54,542 bases of DNA, from NCBI GenBank assembly GCA_002688775.1, contig NZDH01000004.1:1-54542 (forward strand). The letters run 5' to 3'. Positions 46,525 to 54,542 of this stretch are shown in pieces (the stretch's first letter is position 1; each line of letters begins with the position of its first letter). The position numbers were made by a program, and so were the translations under genes. The notes beneath the pieces are model-generated. The model was given only the letters and a program-made list of their open reading frames with translations. It was not told where the DNA came from and ran no database searches. The DNA comes from Candidatus Woesearchaeota archaeon. GTDB lineage: Archaea; Nanobdellota; Nanobdellia; Woesearchaeales; GW2011-AR4.

Positions 46525-47216
46525 TGAGTAGAACAAAAAAAAGCATAATAAAACTTGAAAACGTCTGGAAAATCTACAAGATGGGAAATGTAAATGTCAA
46601 TGCGCTTCAAGGATTAAGCCTTGACGTGAAGGAAGGCGAATTTTTGGCTATTATGGGTCCATCTGGATCTGGGAAATCAACTGCTGTTAATATGATTGGA
46701 TCCTTGGATATTCCGACTAGGGGCAAAATATTTCTTGACAATCATGACATTTCAAAGCTTTCAGAATCTGATTTAGCGCAAATCAGAGGCAAAAAAATAG
46801 GATTTATATTCCAGCAATTTAATTTGATCAATACTTTAACTGCCCTTGAAAATGTTGCTTTGCCAATGATGTTTCAAGATGTTGATCGAGAAAAAAGACT
46901 GGAGACTGGAAAAAGGCTTTTGCAGATGGTTGAATTAGGCGATAGAATGGACCATAAGCCAACTGAGTTGAGCGGCGGCCAGCAGCAAAGAGTTGCTATC
47001 GCGAGAAGCCTTGCCAACGATCCTGAAGTAGTTTTAGCTGATGAGTTAACCGGCAACCTTGATTCAAAAACCGGCCAAACTGTCATAAAATTTTTGAAGA
47101 AACTGCATGAAAAGGGCAAAACTATTATACTGGTTACCCATGATTTAAATGTTGCAAAACACGCTGATAGATTTGAATTACTAAAAGACGGTAAAATAAT
47201 CAAACATAGAAGGTGA
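46525..47216 (+). CDS. ABC transporter ATPase (MacB/LolD-like)
   Basis: GPSGSGKSTAVN, LSGGQQQRVAIARSLANDPEVVLADELTGNLDSKTG, VTHD. Confidence 0.95.
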
Positions 47217-48463
47217 CAAAAATGAAAAAATTTTGGTACATAGCAATACTGGCGATGTTGATATTGAGTTTTAGTGTTTTAGCACAGAAAAGAACGTCAA
47301 TATCTTTAAGCTCAGATGTAAGAATAAGCTTTGTCAGCCAGGATCCTGATCCTGCAGAGCCCGGCCAGTATGTTGATGTCAGATTCAAGATTGAAAATAA
47401 CGGCTCTGAGCAGGCAGAAGATTTTGTGTTTGAATTATTGCCGGAATTTCCATTTTCATTGGATCCGGGTGTTGACGCAGTTGAAAAATTGGGAGCATTG
47501 CATTCAAGGCAATTAGGGGAAACTGCTGTCATTGTAAAATACAAAGTAAGAATTGATAATAATGCTGTTCAAGGAGATAATGAACTAAAGTACAGATACA
47601 AATTCGATAATAATGAATGGATAGAGGTAGATTTAACATCAATAGATGTGCAAACTCATGACGCAATTCTTGCTGTAGAGTCAGTTCTTGTCAACAGGAA
47701 AGCTATCGAGCCAGGATCAAGCAATGTTGTCAAAATAGTCCTTTCAAACAGGGCTGATTCTGTACTGAAAGACATAAAAATAAATCTGGATTTGGGTGAT
47801 GTGCCTTTTATCCCATTAGGTTCTACAAATGAGAAGAGCATTTATCAAATAGAGGAAAAGGAGAACTATGAACTTAGTTTCAATCTGCTGGCAAATCCAG
47901 AAGCTGAATCAGGAGCTTATCAAATCCCCATGAAAATTGAATATTCCGATGAATTAGGAAATGGTTATACCAAAAACAGCACAATAGGGCTTGTTATAAA
48001 CGCAAGACCTGACTTAAGTGTTACACTAGATGAAACGGATATTTTTGAAGCAGGAAAATCCGGAGAAGTAGTTGTCAAGATTGTAAATAAAGGGGTTACA
48101 GATATAAAATTTATGAACATCAAGCTTGAGCCAGGAGAGGATTATAAGATTTTGTCTAATGGGGAAGTCTATCTTGGCAATATAGACTCTGATGATTTTG
48201 AGACTTCGGATTTTGATTTGTTTGTTGAAAAGACAAAAAAAGATCAAGTAATGCTGCCAATCATCCTAGAATATAAAGATGCTAACAACAATAATTACAT
48301 AGATAGTTTAGAATTAAGATTGGACCTTTATTCATCTTCCGAAGCTAAAAAATTTGGCTTAAGGGAAGGCAATGGGTTTGGAAAAATCATTGTTGTAATC
48401 ATAGTTTTAGCGGTTGGATTTTTCTTGTATAGAAGGTATAGGAAGAATAAGAGAAGAGCCTGA
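47213..48463 (+). CDS. Secreted/anchored CARDB/S-layer-like domain protein
   Basis: Signal peptide, repeated Ig-like segments (DPAEPGQYVDVRFKIENNGSEQAEDFVFEL), C-terminal TM and basic tail. Confidence 0.75.
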   Translation: MTKMKKFWYIAILAMLILSFSVLAQKRTSISLSSDVRISFVSQDPDPAEPGQYVDVRFKIENNGSEQAEDFVFELLPEFPFSLDPGVDAVEKLGALHSRQLGETAVIVKYKVRIDNNAVQGDNELKYRYKFDNNEWIEVDLTSIDVQTHDAILAVESVLVNRKAIEPGSSNVVKIVLSNRADSVLKDIKINLDLGDVPFIPLGSTNEKSIYQIEEKENYELSFNLLANPEAESGAYQIPMKIEYSDELGNGYTKNSTIGLVINARPDLSVTLDETDIFEAGKSGEVVVKIVNKGVTDIKFMNIKLEPGEDYKILSNGEVYLGNIDSDDFETSDFDLFVEKTKKDQVMLPIILEYKDANNNNYIDSLELRLDLYSSSEAKKFGLREGNGFGKIIVVIIVLAVGFFLYRRYRKNKRRA

Positions 48464-48465
48464 AA

Positions 48466-49686
48466 ATGCTTTGGGACTATTTTTTGCTAGCTTTTGAGAG
48501 TTTGAAACATAAAAGACTGCGAAGCTGGCTTACTATGATCGGGATTTTCATAGGCATAGCTGCGGTCGTTTCATTGATTGGATTGGGCGAAGGTCTGAAG
48601 CTTGCCATCAACTCGCAATTTGGTGTTTCAAGCGTTGAAGTGCTTACAATACAAGCAGGGGGAATTACAGCTGCAGGTCCGCCAGGTACAGGGGTAGTTA
48701 ACCCTTTGACTGATGATGATGTTGAGGTGATTGAGGATCTGCCTCAGATTGAAAGTGCAATTCCAAGGCATCTTGAAACAGGACGGCTGGAGTTCAATGA
48801 CAATGTTGTGTTTGGTCTTGCTATGAGCATACCTGACGGCGATGACCGTAAATTCGCATACGATGCTTTAGATATTAAAACTGAAGAAGGCCGTCTGCTA
48901 AAAGATGGGGATTCCAGCAAGGTTGTTCTTGGATATAATTTTCTTGATGATGCTGTCGGTCTTGAGAAGCCAGTGAGAGTCGGTAACAGGGTCATAATCC
49001 AAGACAAATCGTTTGATGTTGTTGGAATAACAGAAAAAAAGGGAAGTTTCATTTTTGACAATATTGTGCATATGAATGAAGAAGTGCTTAAGGATGTCTT
49101 TGAGCGTAATGAAAGCGTTGATGTCATCATTGCGCGGGTAAAGGAAAATGTCGGGATGGATGACGCGAAAGAATCTGTGGAGAGAGTATTGCGGGAGCAA
49201 CGTGATGTAAAAATTGGAGAAGAGGATTTTAGTGTCCAGACACCAGAGGCTGCACTATCAACCCTAAACGATATATTACTGGGTGTACAGATATTCATTG
49301 CAATGATTGCAAGCATCTCAGTATTGGTGGGCGCTCTTGGGATAGTTAATACCATGTTCACTTCTGTCCTGGAGCGCAGGAAGAACATAGGAACAATGAA
49401 GGCTGTCGGTGCAAGAAATAGCGATATATTCAAAATCTTCTTCATAGAATCCGGTTTATTGGGACTGATGGGGGGGATTATTGGTGTTATCCTTGGATCC
49501 ATTGCATCTTACTTCGGAATTGTGGCGATAAATAATTTTGTTGGAGCATCAACAACCCCCCAGATTAATTTCGTTTTAATTGCAAGTATGCTTATCGCAA
49601 GTTTTGTAATAGGCTCTGTTGCAGGAATCATACCTGCCATGCAGGCAGCCAGAAAAAAACCAGTAGACGCGCTGCGAGGATTTTAA
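48466..49686 (+). CDS. ABC transporter permease (MacB/FtsX-like)
   Basis: LKHKRLRSWLTMIGIFIGIAAVVSLIGLGEGLK; C-terminal FtsX domain ERRKNIGTMKAVGARNSDI. Confidence 0.9.
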   Translation: MLWDYFLLAFESLKHKRLRSWLTMIGIFIGIAAVVSLIGLGEGLKLAINSQFGVSSVEVLTIQAGGITAAGPPGTGVVNPLTDDDVEVIEDLPQIESAIPRHLETGRLEFNDNVVFGLAMSIPDGDDRKFAYDALDIKTEEGRLLKDGDSSKVVLGYNFLDDAVGLEKPVRVGNRVIIQDKSFDVVGITEKKGSFIFDNIVHMNEEVLKDVFERNESVDVIIARVKENVGMDDAKESVERVLREQRDVKIGEEDFSVQTPEAALSTLNDILLGVQIFIAMIASISVLVGALGIVNTMFTSVLERRKNIGTMKAVGARNSDIFKIFFIESGLLGLMGGIIGVILGSIASYFGIVAINNFVGASTTPQINFVLIASMLIASFVIGSVAGIIPAMQAARKKPVDALRGF

Positions 49687-49687
49687 G

Positions 49688-50905
49688 ATGATAATCTTAG
49701 AAGCGATAAAATATGCAAAAAACAATTTACTAAGGCGCAGGATACGTACAGGCCTGACTATCCTTTCCATATTTGTGGGGATAACCACTGTTTTCATATT
49801 CATCAGTTTTGGGTTGGGACTTTTCAGTTATGTCCAGGAGCTTACCGGCGAGACAAGCGTAGACAAGTTTATTGTGCAAGCGCGCGGTGTTGGCGCTCCA
49901 GGACTGGACCAGACATTTGCCCTGGATGAATCTGATCTTAATGAAGTTGAAAAAACACTTGGTGTGGAGCAGGCCCTTGGCTTTTATGCTGATGTGGTGG
50001 AAGTTGAACATAAAAGAGAGAAAAAATTCGTTTTCATTTCAGCGTATGATCCTACATTAGTGAACAATCAGCTGCTTGAAGAGGCCTTTGGTGTTTCTGT
50101 CACTCCGGGAAGGCAGCTTCGCGAAGGTGATGACGGAAAGGTTGTGCTGGGCCATAATTATCAGGTAGCGCAGAGGATTTTTGATGATACTTTGGATATA
50201 GGCGACAAAATAGAACTCAATGATGAGAGATTTGAGATTATCGGTTTTTATGAAAAGATAGGAAATCCGCAGGACGATTCAAATGTGTACGTAACGGATG
50301 TGGAATACAAACGGCTGATGGGTGATGACAGCAAATTCGCCATGGTATTTGGGCAGGTCTATAACCAGGACCAAATCAATACTGTTGTGGAACGTATTGA
50401 AAAAAACATCAGGAATAACAGAAACCTTGAGGAGGGAAAAGAAGATTTTTTTGTACAAACTTATGAAGAGCTTATAGAGCAATTCGGAGTTGTCCTCAAC
50501 ATAGTCATAGGTTTCATCATTATCATAGCTTTGATCTCTGTCATTGTTTCTGCAGTGAATACTGCCAATACAATGGTAACCTCTGTTCTTGAGCGGACAA
50601 AAGATATAGGGGTCATGAAAGCCATAGGGGCAACCAGGCCCATGATAAGAAATATGTTTTTGATAGAATCCGGAATGGTCGGTCTTGCAGCAGGAATATT
50701 AGGAGTAATATTGGGGTGGGCCATTTCAGCTGGTGCAGGATTTGTTCTCTCAGCAATCGGGTGGAGTTTTCTTGCACCCAAATTTACAGTGTCACTCTTT
50801 GCAGGGCTTATTGTGTTCTCCACCATAGTCGGAGTGATATCTGGAGTAACTGTAGCAATCCAGGCATCACTGTTGAAGCCTGTGGATGCTTTACGTTACG
50901 AGTGA
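49688..50905 (+). CDS. ABC transporter permease (MacB/FtsX-like), second subunit
   Basis: NLLRRRIRTGLTILSIFVGITTVFIFISFGLGL; ERTKDIGVMKAIGATRPMIRNMFLIESG. Confidence 0.9.
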   Translation: MIILEAIKYAKNNLLRRRIRTGLTILSIFVGITTVFIFISFGLGLFSYVQELTGETSVDKFIVQARGVGAPGLDQTFALDESDLNEVEKTLGVEQALGFYADVVEVEHKREKKFVFISAYDPTLVNNQLLEEAFGVSVTPGRQLREGDDGKVVLGHNYQVAQRIFDDTLDIGDKIELNDERFEIIGFYEKIGNPQDDSNVYVTDVEYKRLMGDDSKFAMVFGQVYNQDQINTVVERIEKNIRNNRNLEEGKEDFFVQTYEELIEQFGVVLNIVIGFIIIIALISVIVSAVNTANTMVTSVLERTKDIGVMKAIGATRPMIRNMFLIESGMVGLAAGILGVILGWAISAGAGFVLSAIGWSFLAPKFTVSLFAGLIVFSTIVGVISGVTVAIQASLLKPVDALRYE

Positions 50906-50969
50906 AACGAGTAACGGAAAGTCACGAACGATAGTGAGATTACGCTGAGATATGAGTGAGGTTGAAATT

Positions 50970-52487
50970 CTATTTTTTATTATTCTTATGCATCTCCCTT
51001 AACATATTCTTCTGTATCTTGCCCATTGTGTTTTTTGGCAATTTATCCAGGAAATCAACGTACTTTGGTTTTTTAAATGAAGCAAGTTTTTCCTTGCAGA
51101 ATGCAATGACTCCGTCATCTTTTATTTTCTTGCCTGAATTTAAAACAACATAGGCCTTGACAGATTCTCCGAATTCTTTGTCAGGAACGCCAACAACAGC
51201 GCATTCTTTTACATGGGGCATTGATTCAATGACTTCTTCAATTTCTCTGGGGTAGATGTTTATTCCTCCTGAGATTATTACGTCTTTTGATCTTCCTATA
51301 AGATAAACATAACCCCTTTCATCGACTTTGCCAACATCTCCTGTCACAAACCAGCCATCCTTGAATACTTGTTTGTTGTAATCTGGTTTGTTCCAATAGC
51401 CATGAAAAACATTTGGACCTTTTATCAGAATTTCACCTTCTTTGTTAACTGGCACTTCGTTCCATTCTTTATCAGTGATTTTCACTTTTACTCCAGGCAA
51501 GCAAGGACCAACACTTCCCGGAACTCTGTCACCATGGTAAGGATTTGAGAAATTCATCATTGATTCTGACATGCCGGCCCTTTCAAGAATTTCACTTTTA
51601 AGCTCTTTCCTGAGCTTGTTAAACAAGTCTTTTGATAATGGCGCAGAGCCTGAAACAAAAAGCCGCATTGATGACAGATCATATTTTTCAAAACCTTCAA
51701 CTTCCAGTAATTTGAAATACATTGTCGGGACTCCCATAAATAATGTTATTTTTCTTTTTGTTATTGTCTCCAGGGCTTCTTCTGCATTAAATTTCTTTTT
51801 TAGAATTATAAAGTTGCCAACGTATAATGATGTCAGCAAAGCAACACCAATCCCATGAATATGGTAGAGTGGCAATGTGAGAAGGAAAACATCGTCTTTT
51901 GTCAGTTTCCATGCCTGGACCAGAGCTTTAACACCAGAAGTAACGTTTAATTGACTTAATGCAGCTCCTTTTGGCTTGCCTGTTGTTCCTGAAGTATAAA
52001 ATGTGATTGAGTAATCATCATCTTTGATCATGACATTTGGATCTTTGCCAGAAGCTTTTTTCATCAATTCATGAAAATTAATTGTTTCTTTTTCATTTCC
52101 ATCAATCAAAATAATATTCTTTAAATCAGGCAGTTTATCCTTGATTTTGTTGACAATTGGCAGTCTTGCCTTGTCAACTATTACTGCCTTGACTCCGCTG
52201 TCACTTAAAATATGGTGTATTTCGTCTTCCTTGAAATTGATATTCATAGGAATCACTATGCTTCCGTTCTTAAAATTTCCAACCATAGAATAAACAAGCT
52301 CCAAACAGTTCGGAATGAACTGAGCTACCCGGTCACCTTTGATTATACCTAAGCTCTTGAAGGCGTTAGCAACTTTATTTCCAATTAAATCAATTTCTTT
52401 GTAAGTTACTTTTTTGTCCTCAAATTCAATTGCCACCTTGTCAGGCAATGCGCCGGCTTTTTTCTTAAGTAATGCTGCTATTCCCAT
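50970..52487 (-). CDS. AMP-forming acyl-CoA synthetase/ligase
   Basis: SITFYTSGTTGKPKGAALS, GAGMSESMMNFSNP-type A5 region, GWFVTGDVGKVDERGYVYLIGRSKDVIISGGINIYPREIE, KNTMGKIQKNMLRE. Confidence 0.93.
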   Translation of the reverse strand: MGIAALLKKKAGALPDKVAIEFEDKKVTYKEIDLIGNKVANAFKSLGIIKGDRVAQFIPNCLELVYSMVGNFKNGSIVIPMNINFKEDEIHHILSDSGVKAVIVDKARLPIVNKIKDKLPDLKNIILIDGNEKETINFHELMKKASGKDPNVMIKDDDYSITFYTSGTTGKPKGAALSQLNVTSGVKALVQAWKLTKDDVFLLTLPLYHIHGIGVALLTSLYVGNFIILKKKFNAEEALETITKRKITLFMGVPTMYFKLLEVEGFEKYDLSSMRLFVSGSAPLSKDLFNKLRKELKSEILERAGMSESMMNFSNPYHGDRVPGSVGPCLPGVKVKITDKEWNEVPVNKEGEILIKGPNVFHGYWNKPDYNKQVFKDGWFVTGDVGKVDERGYVYLIGRSKDVIISGGINIYPREIEEVIESMPHVKECAVVGVPDKEFGESVKAYVVLNSGKKIKDDGVIAFCKEKLASFKKPKYVDFLDKLPKNTMGKIQKNMLREMHKNNKK

Positions 52488-52556
52488 GTTTCAGTCAGCA
52501 TAGCAGAGAAAGGAGTTGTTTTTAAAATTAACCTAATCTATATATGAAAATAGTTA

Positions 52557-52571
52557 TTTTCAATATTGAAA
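52557..52571. promoter_or_regulatory. Palindrome TTTTCAATATTGAAA, copy 3
   Basis: ~70 nt upstream of acyl-CoA synthetase gene. Confidence 0.6.
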
Positions 52572-52580
52572 TTAAATATA

Positions 52581-52655
52581 AGCCTCCGAGGAGATTTGAA
52601 CTCCCGACCTACTGCTTACGAGGCAGTCATTCTAACCGGACTGAACTACGGAGGC
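52581..52655 (-). tRNA. tRNA-Thr(CGT), intronless
   Basis: GCCTCCG TA GTTCAGTCCGGTTAGAAT G ACTGC CTCGTAA GCAGT AGGTC GGGAG TTCAAAT CTCCT CGGAGGC T. Confidence 0.93.
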
Positions 52656-52668
52656 GTAAGAAATAGCT

Positions 52669-52827
52669 TTACTTTATCGCTTTTAAAATTTCTTCTTTTG
52701 AACTGAACTTTTTCTGGCATTCAAAGCAAACAGGATGTAATTTTCCATTCTTATCCTTAACATAAGTGCCTACTATCTTGCTCAAAAATGTTGTATCTAT
52801 TGACTTGCTGCAAATGGAACATTTCAT
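52669..52827 (-). CDS. Small zinc-ribbon protein
   Basis: MKCSICSKSIDTTFLSKIVGTYVKDKNGKLHPVCFECQKKF; ATG at 52827. Confidence 0.65.
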   Translation of the reverse strand: MKCSICSKSIDTTFLSKIVGTYVKDKNGKLHPVCFECQKKFSSKEEILKAIK

Positions 52828-52870
52828 TTTAATAGTAAGATTTTTATTATTTTTATAATTCTTTCTCTTT

Positions 52871-53287
52871 ATGAAGAGGTTGATGTGCTTTTTATTGGTT
52901 ATTTTCCTATTTAATCTTGTTATTGTCAATTCTCAGCCTTTTGGGCCTCCTACTTACATTGCAGATCCTGAAAAGATGGAATGCAGGTATTATTTTGCAG
53001 GCAATGAAAGGCATTTTAATCCAAGACCGGAGAATTATACAATAGATATAGGGTATACAACAGATTTTGAAAATGAAGGCCATGCATGCGAATTCTGGAG
53101 ATGCATCTACACTGACGGCACTGTAAAAGTTGACCAAAACCAAAGACCGGTAGAAAATGACTTATGCGTCTGCAATCCGGGGCATTACTGGGATGATGTT
53201 TTTGGATGTGTAAAGCTAAAGGAGCAGCAAGGGCCAATCACTTTCCTGCAGCTGATTCTTGGATGGATTTCCGGAATTTTTCGCTAG
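52871..53287 (+). CDS. Secreted Cys-containing protein, unknown
   Basis: Signal peptide MKRLMCFLLVIFLFNLVIVNSQ; several Cys; C-terminal amphipathic/hydrophobic tail. Confidence 0.6.
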   Translation: MKRLMCFLLVIFLFNLVIVNSQPFGPPTYIADPEKMECRYYFAGNERHFNPRPENYTIDIGYTTDFENEGHACEFWRCIYTDGTVKVDQNQRPVENDLCVCNPGHYWDDVFGCVKLKEQQGPITFLQLILGWISGIFR

Positions 53288-53394
53288 CAACAATAAACTT
53301 TAAAAACAACAAGTGATAATTACAATAATATGTTTAAAAAGTTAAAAGTTAAAAAAATAATTGGATTTTTCTAGTATCTTCTACTTATACCCCA

Positions 53395-54542
53395 ATGACA
53401 CGAATAGCTATAGTGGACAACGAGAAGCTGAAGGATATGCACCAAAAACTGCACATTCAAGGCATTTGCCCTGTTAACAGAACAGGCAAAGAATGCATCA
53501 AGATAATGGATGATAAAAAACTGGTGATTGATGAGCTGCTATGCACAGGATGCGGGATTTGTCCAAAAGCAGCTCCTGATGCTATAAAGATAATTAATTT
53601 GCCAGAAGAGCTGAAATCAAAGCCAATCCATAGATATGGAGAAAATAAATTTGTGCTTTATTCAATACCGACTCCAACAAACGGCAAAGTAACCGGGATT
53701 TTAGGGGTTAATGGGATTGGCAAGTCAACTGCGATAAAAATTTTAGCGAGTGTCGTGAAGCCGAATTTCGGCGATTGGAATGTGTTAGTGACTGATTATG
53801 ATGAACTTATCTCTTTCTTTAAGGGAACTGAAGCACAGGGTTTTTTTGAAAAAATAAAGAAAAATGAGATTAAAGTTGCATATAAACCGCAGCAGGTTGA
53901 TCTGATCCCTAAAACAACAAAAGGCAAGGTTGTTGACCTGTTAAAAAAAGTTGATGAGAAAAATAATTTTAAGAAAATTTCTGGTGAACTTGAATTAAAT
54001 GATATATTAAGCAATAATATTGAAGAGATTTCAGGAGGGGAGTTGCAGAGAGTTGCAATTGCAGCAACTGTGCTGAAAGACGCAAATTTGTATATTTTTG
54101 ACGAGCCAACCAGTTACCTGGATATCAAGCAAAGAATCAAAATAAGCAAATTCATCAAATCACTGATTGATGAAGGCACTTCTGTATTAGTTGTTGAGCA
54201 CGACTTGATAATTCTTGATTACATAGCTGATCTTGTGCATCTGATGTACGGCAAAGAAGATGCTTATGGAATTGTAAGCGGTGTAAAGCCAGTAAGAAAC
54301 GGAATCAATGTCTATTTATCCGGCTATATCAAGGAAGAAAATGTAAGGTTCAGGGATTCTAAGATCAAATTTGCTGAAAAACCGCCGATAAAGAAGAAAC
54401 ATGTCAAGGAAGTTATCACTTCATGGAGCAAGATTGATAAAAAACTTGGAAAGTTTGAATTGAAAGCTGGTGAAGGTGCCATCCATAAGAATGAAATCAT
54501 CGGGATTTTAGGAGAAAACGGGACTGGCAAGACAACTTTTGT
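53395..54542 (+). CDS. ABCE1/Rli1 ribosome-recycling ATPase, 3'-truncated by window edge
   Basis: MTRIAIVD...CPVNRTG...CTGCGIC..., NBD1 GVNGIGKST, ISGGELQRVAIAA, FDEPTSYLDIKQR, VVEHDL, hinge RNGINVYLSGYIKEENVRFR, NBD2 GENGTGKTTF. Confidence 0.93.
   Translation, partial: MTRIAIVDNEKLKDMHQKLHIQGICPVNRTGKECIKIMDDKKLVIDELLCTGCGICPKAAPDAIKIINLPEELKSKPIHRYGENKFVLYSIPTPTNGKVTGILGVNGIGKSTAIKILASVVKPNFGDWNVLVTDYDELISFFKGTEAQGFFEKIKKNEIKVAYKPQQVDLIPKTTKGKVVDLLKKVDEKNNFKKISGELELNDILSNNIEEISGGELQRVAIAATVLKDANLYIFDEPTSYLDIKQRIKISKFIKSLIDEGTSVLVVEHDLIILDYIADLVHLMYGKEDAYGIVSGVKPVRNGINVYLSGYIKEENVRFRDSKIKFAEKPPIKKKHVKEVITSWSKIDKKLGKFELKAGEGAIHKNEIIGILGENGTGKTTF

Noticed and set aside
48744-49502. 252-aa antisense ORF on the minus strand
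   Set aside because: Lies fully inside the confident ABC permease CDS; Ser/Pro/Thr-rich composition typical of antisense artefact.
1-54542. CRISPR arrays, rRNA genes, intact insertion sequences
   Set aside because: No regularly spaced repeats, no rRNA-like segments and no intact transposase ORFs were seen by eye; a tool scan would be needed to exclude degraded copies.

Overview
AT-rich archaeal chromosome segment, most likely DPANN/Woesearchaeota-like. Evidence for this is the archaeal gene set: fibrillarin, Nop5, Rpo11, ABCE1, RecJ-type DHH, SecD/SecF, archaeal UMP kinase and a BHB-intron tRNA. Housekeeping content includes a proC-proA-proB operon, PAC2, XerA-like recombinase, a METTL5-like methyltransferase, rpoL, uppS, recJ-like, flpA-nop5, cutA, ubiB, pyrH, secD-secF, pyrG, rhomboid, SIMPL, a MacB/FtsX-type ABC exporter, an acyl-CoA synthetase, tRNA-Leu(GAG), tRNA-Thr(CGT) and a 3'-truncated ABCE1 gene. 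Accessory content includes: (i) a three-gene operon of large unknown proteins at the left edge, whose first and third products appear to share a C-terminal module; (ii) a ~8.5-kb one-strand thiol/metal locus (21.8-30.3 kb) with two CcdA-like proteins, a triple thioredoxin-repeat protein, an HMA-like protein, a VIT1-like transporter, tiny Cys-rich ORFs, a CuA-cupredoxin remnant, a duplicated hairpin leader and two unrelated proteins ending in the same DLPSMVGGC tail; (iii) a 30-nt bulge-helix-bulge intron in the T-loop of tRNA-Leu; (iv) an ABCE1 N-terminus that appears to have lost the ligands of exactly one of its two [4Fe-4S] clusters; (v) a nested three-stem inverted-repeat element between nop5 and cutA; and (vi) several palindromic operator candidates. 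All calls come from reading the sequence and supplied translations; no database search was run.
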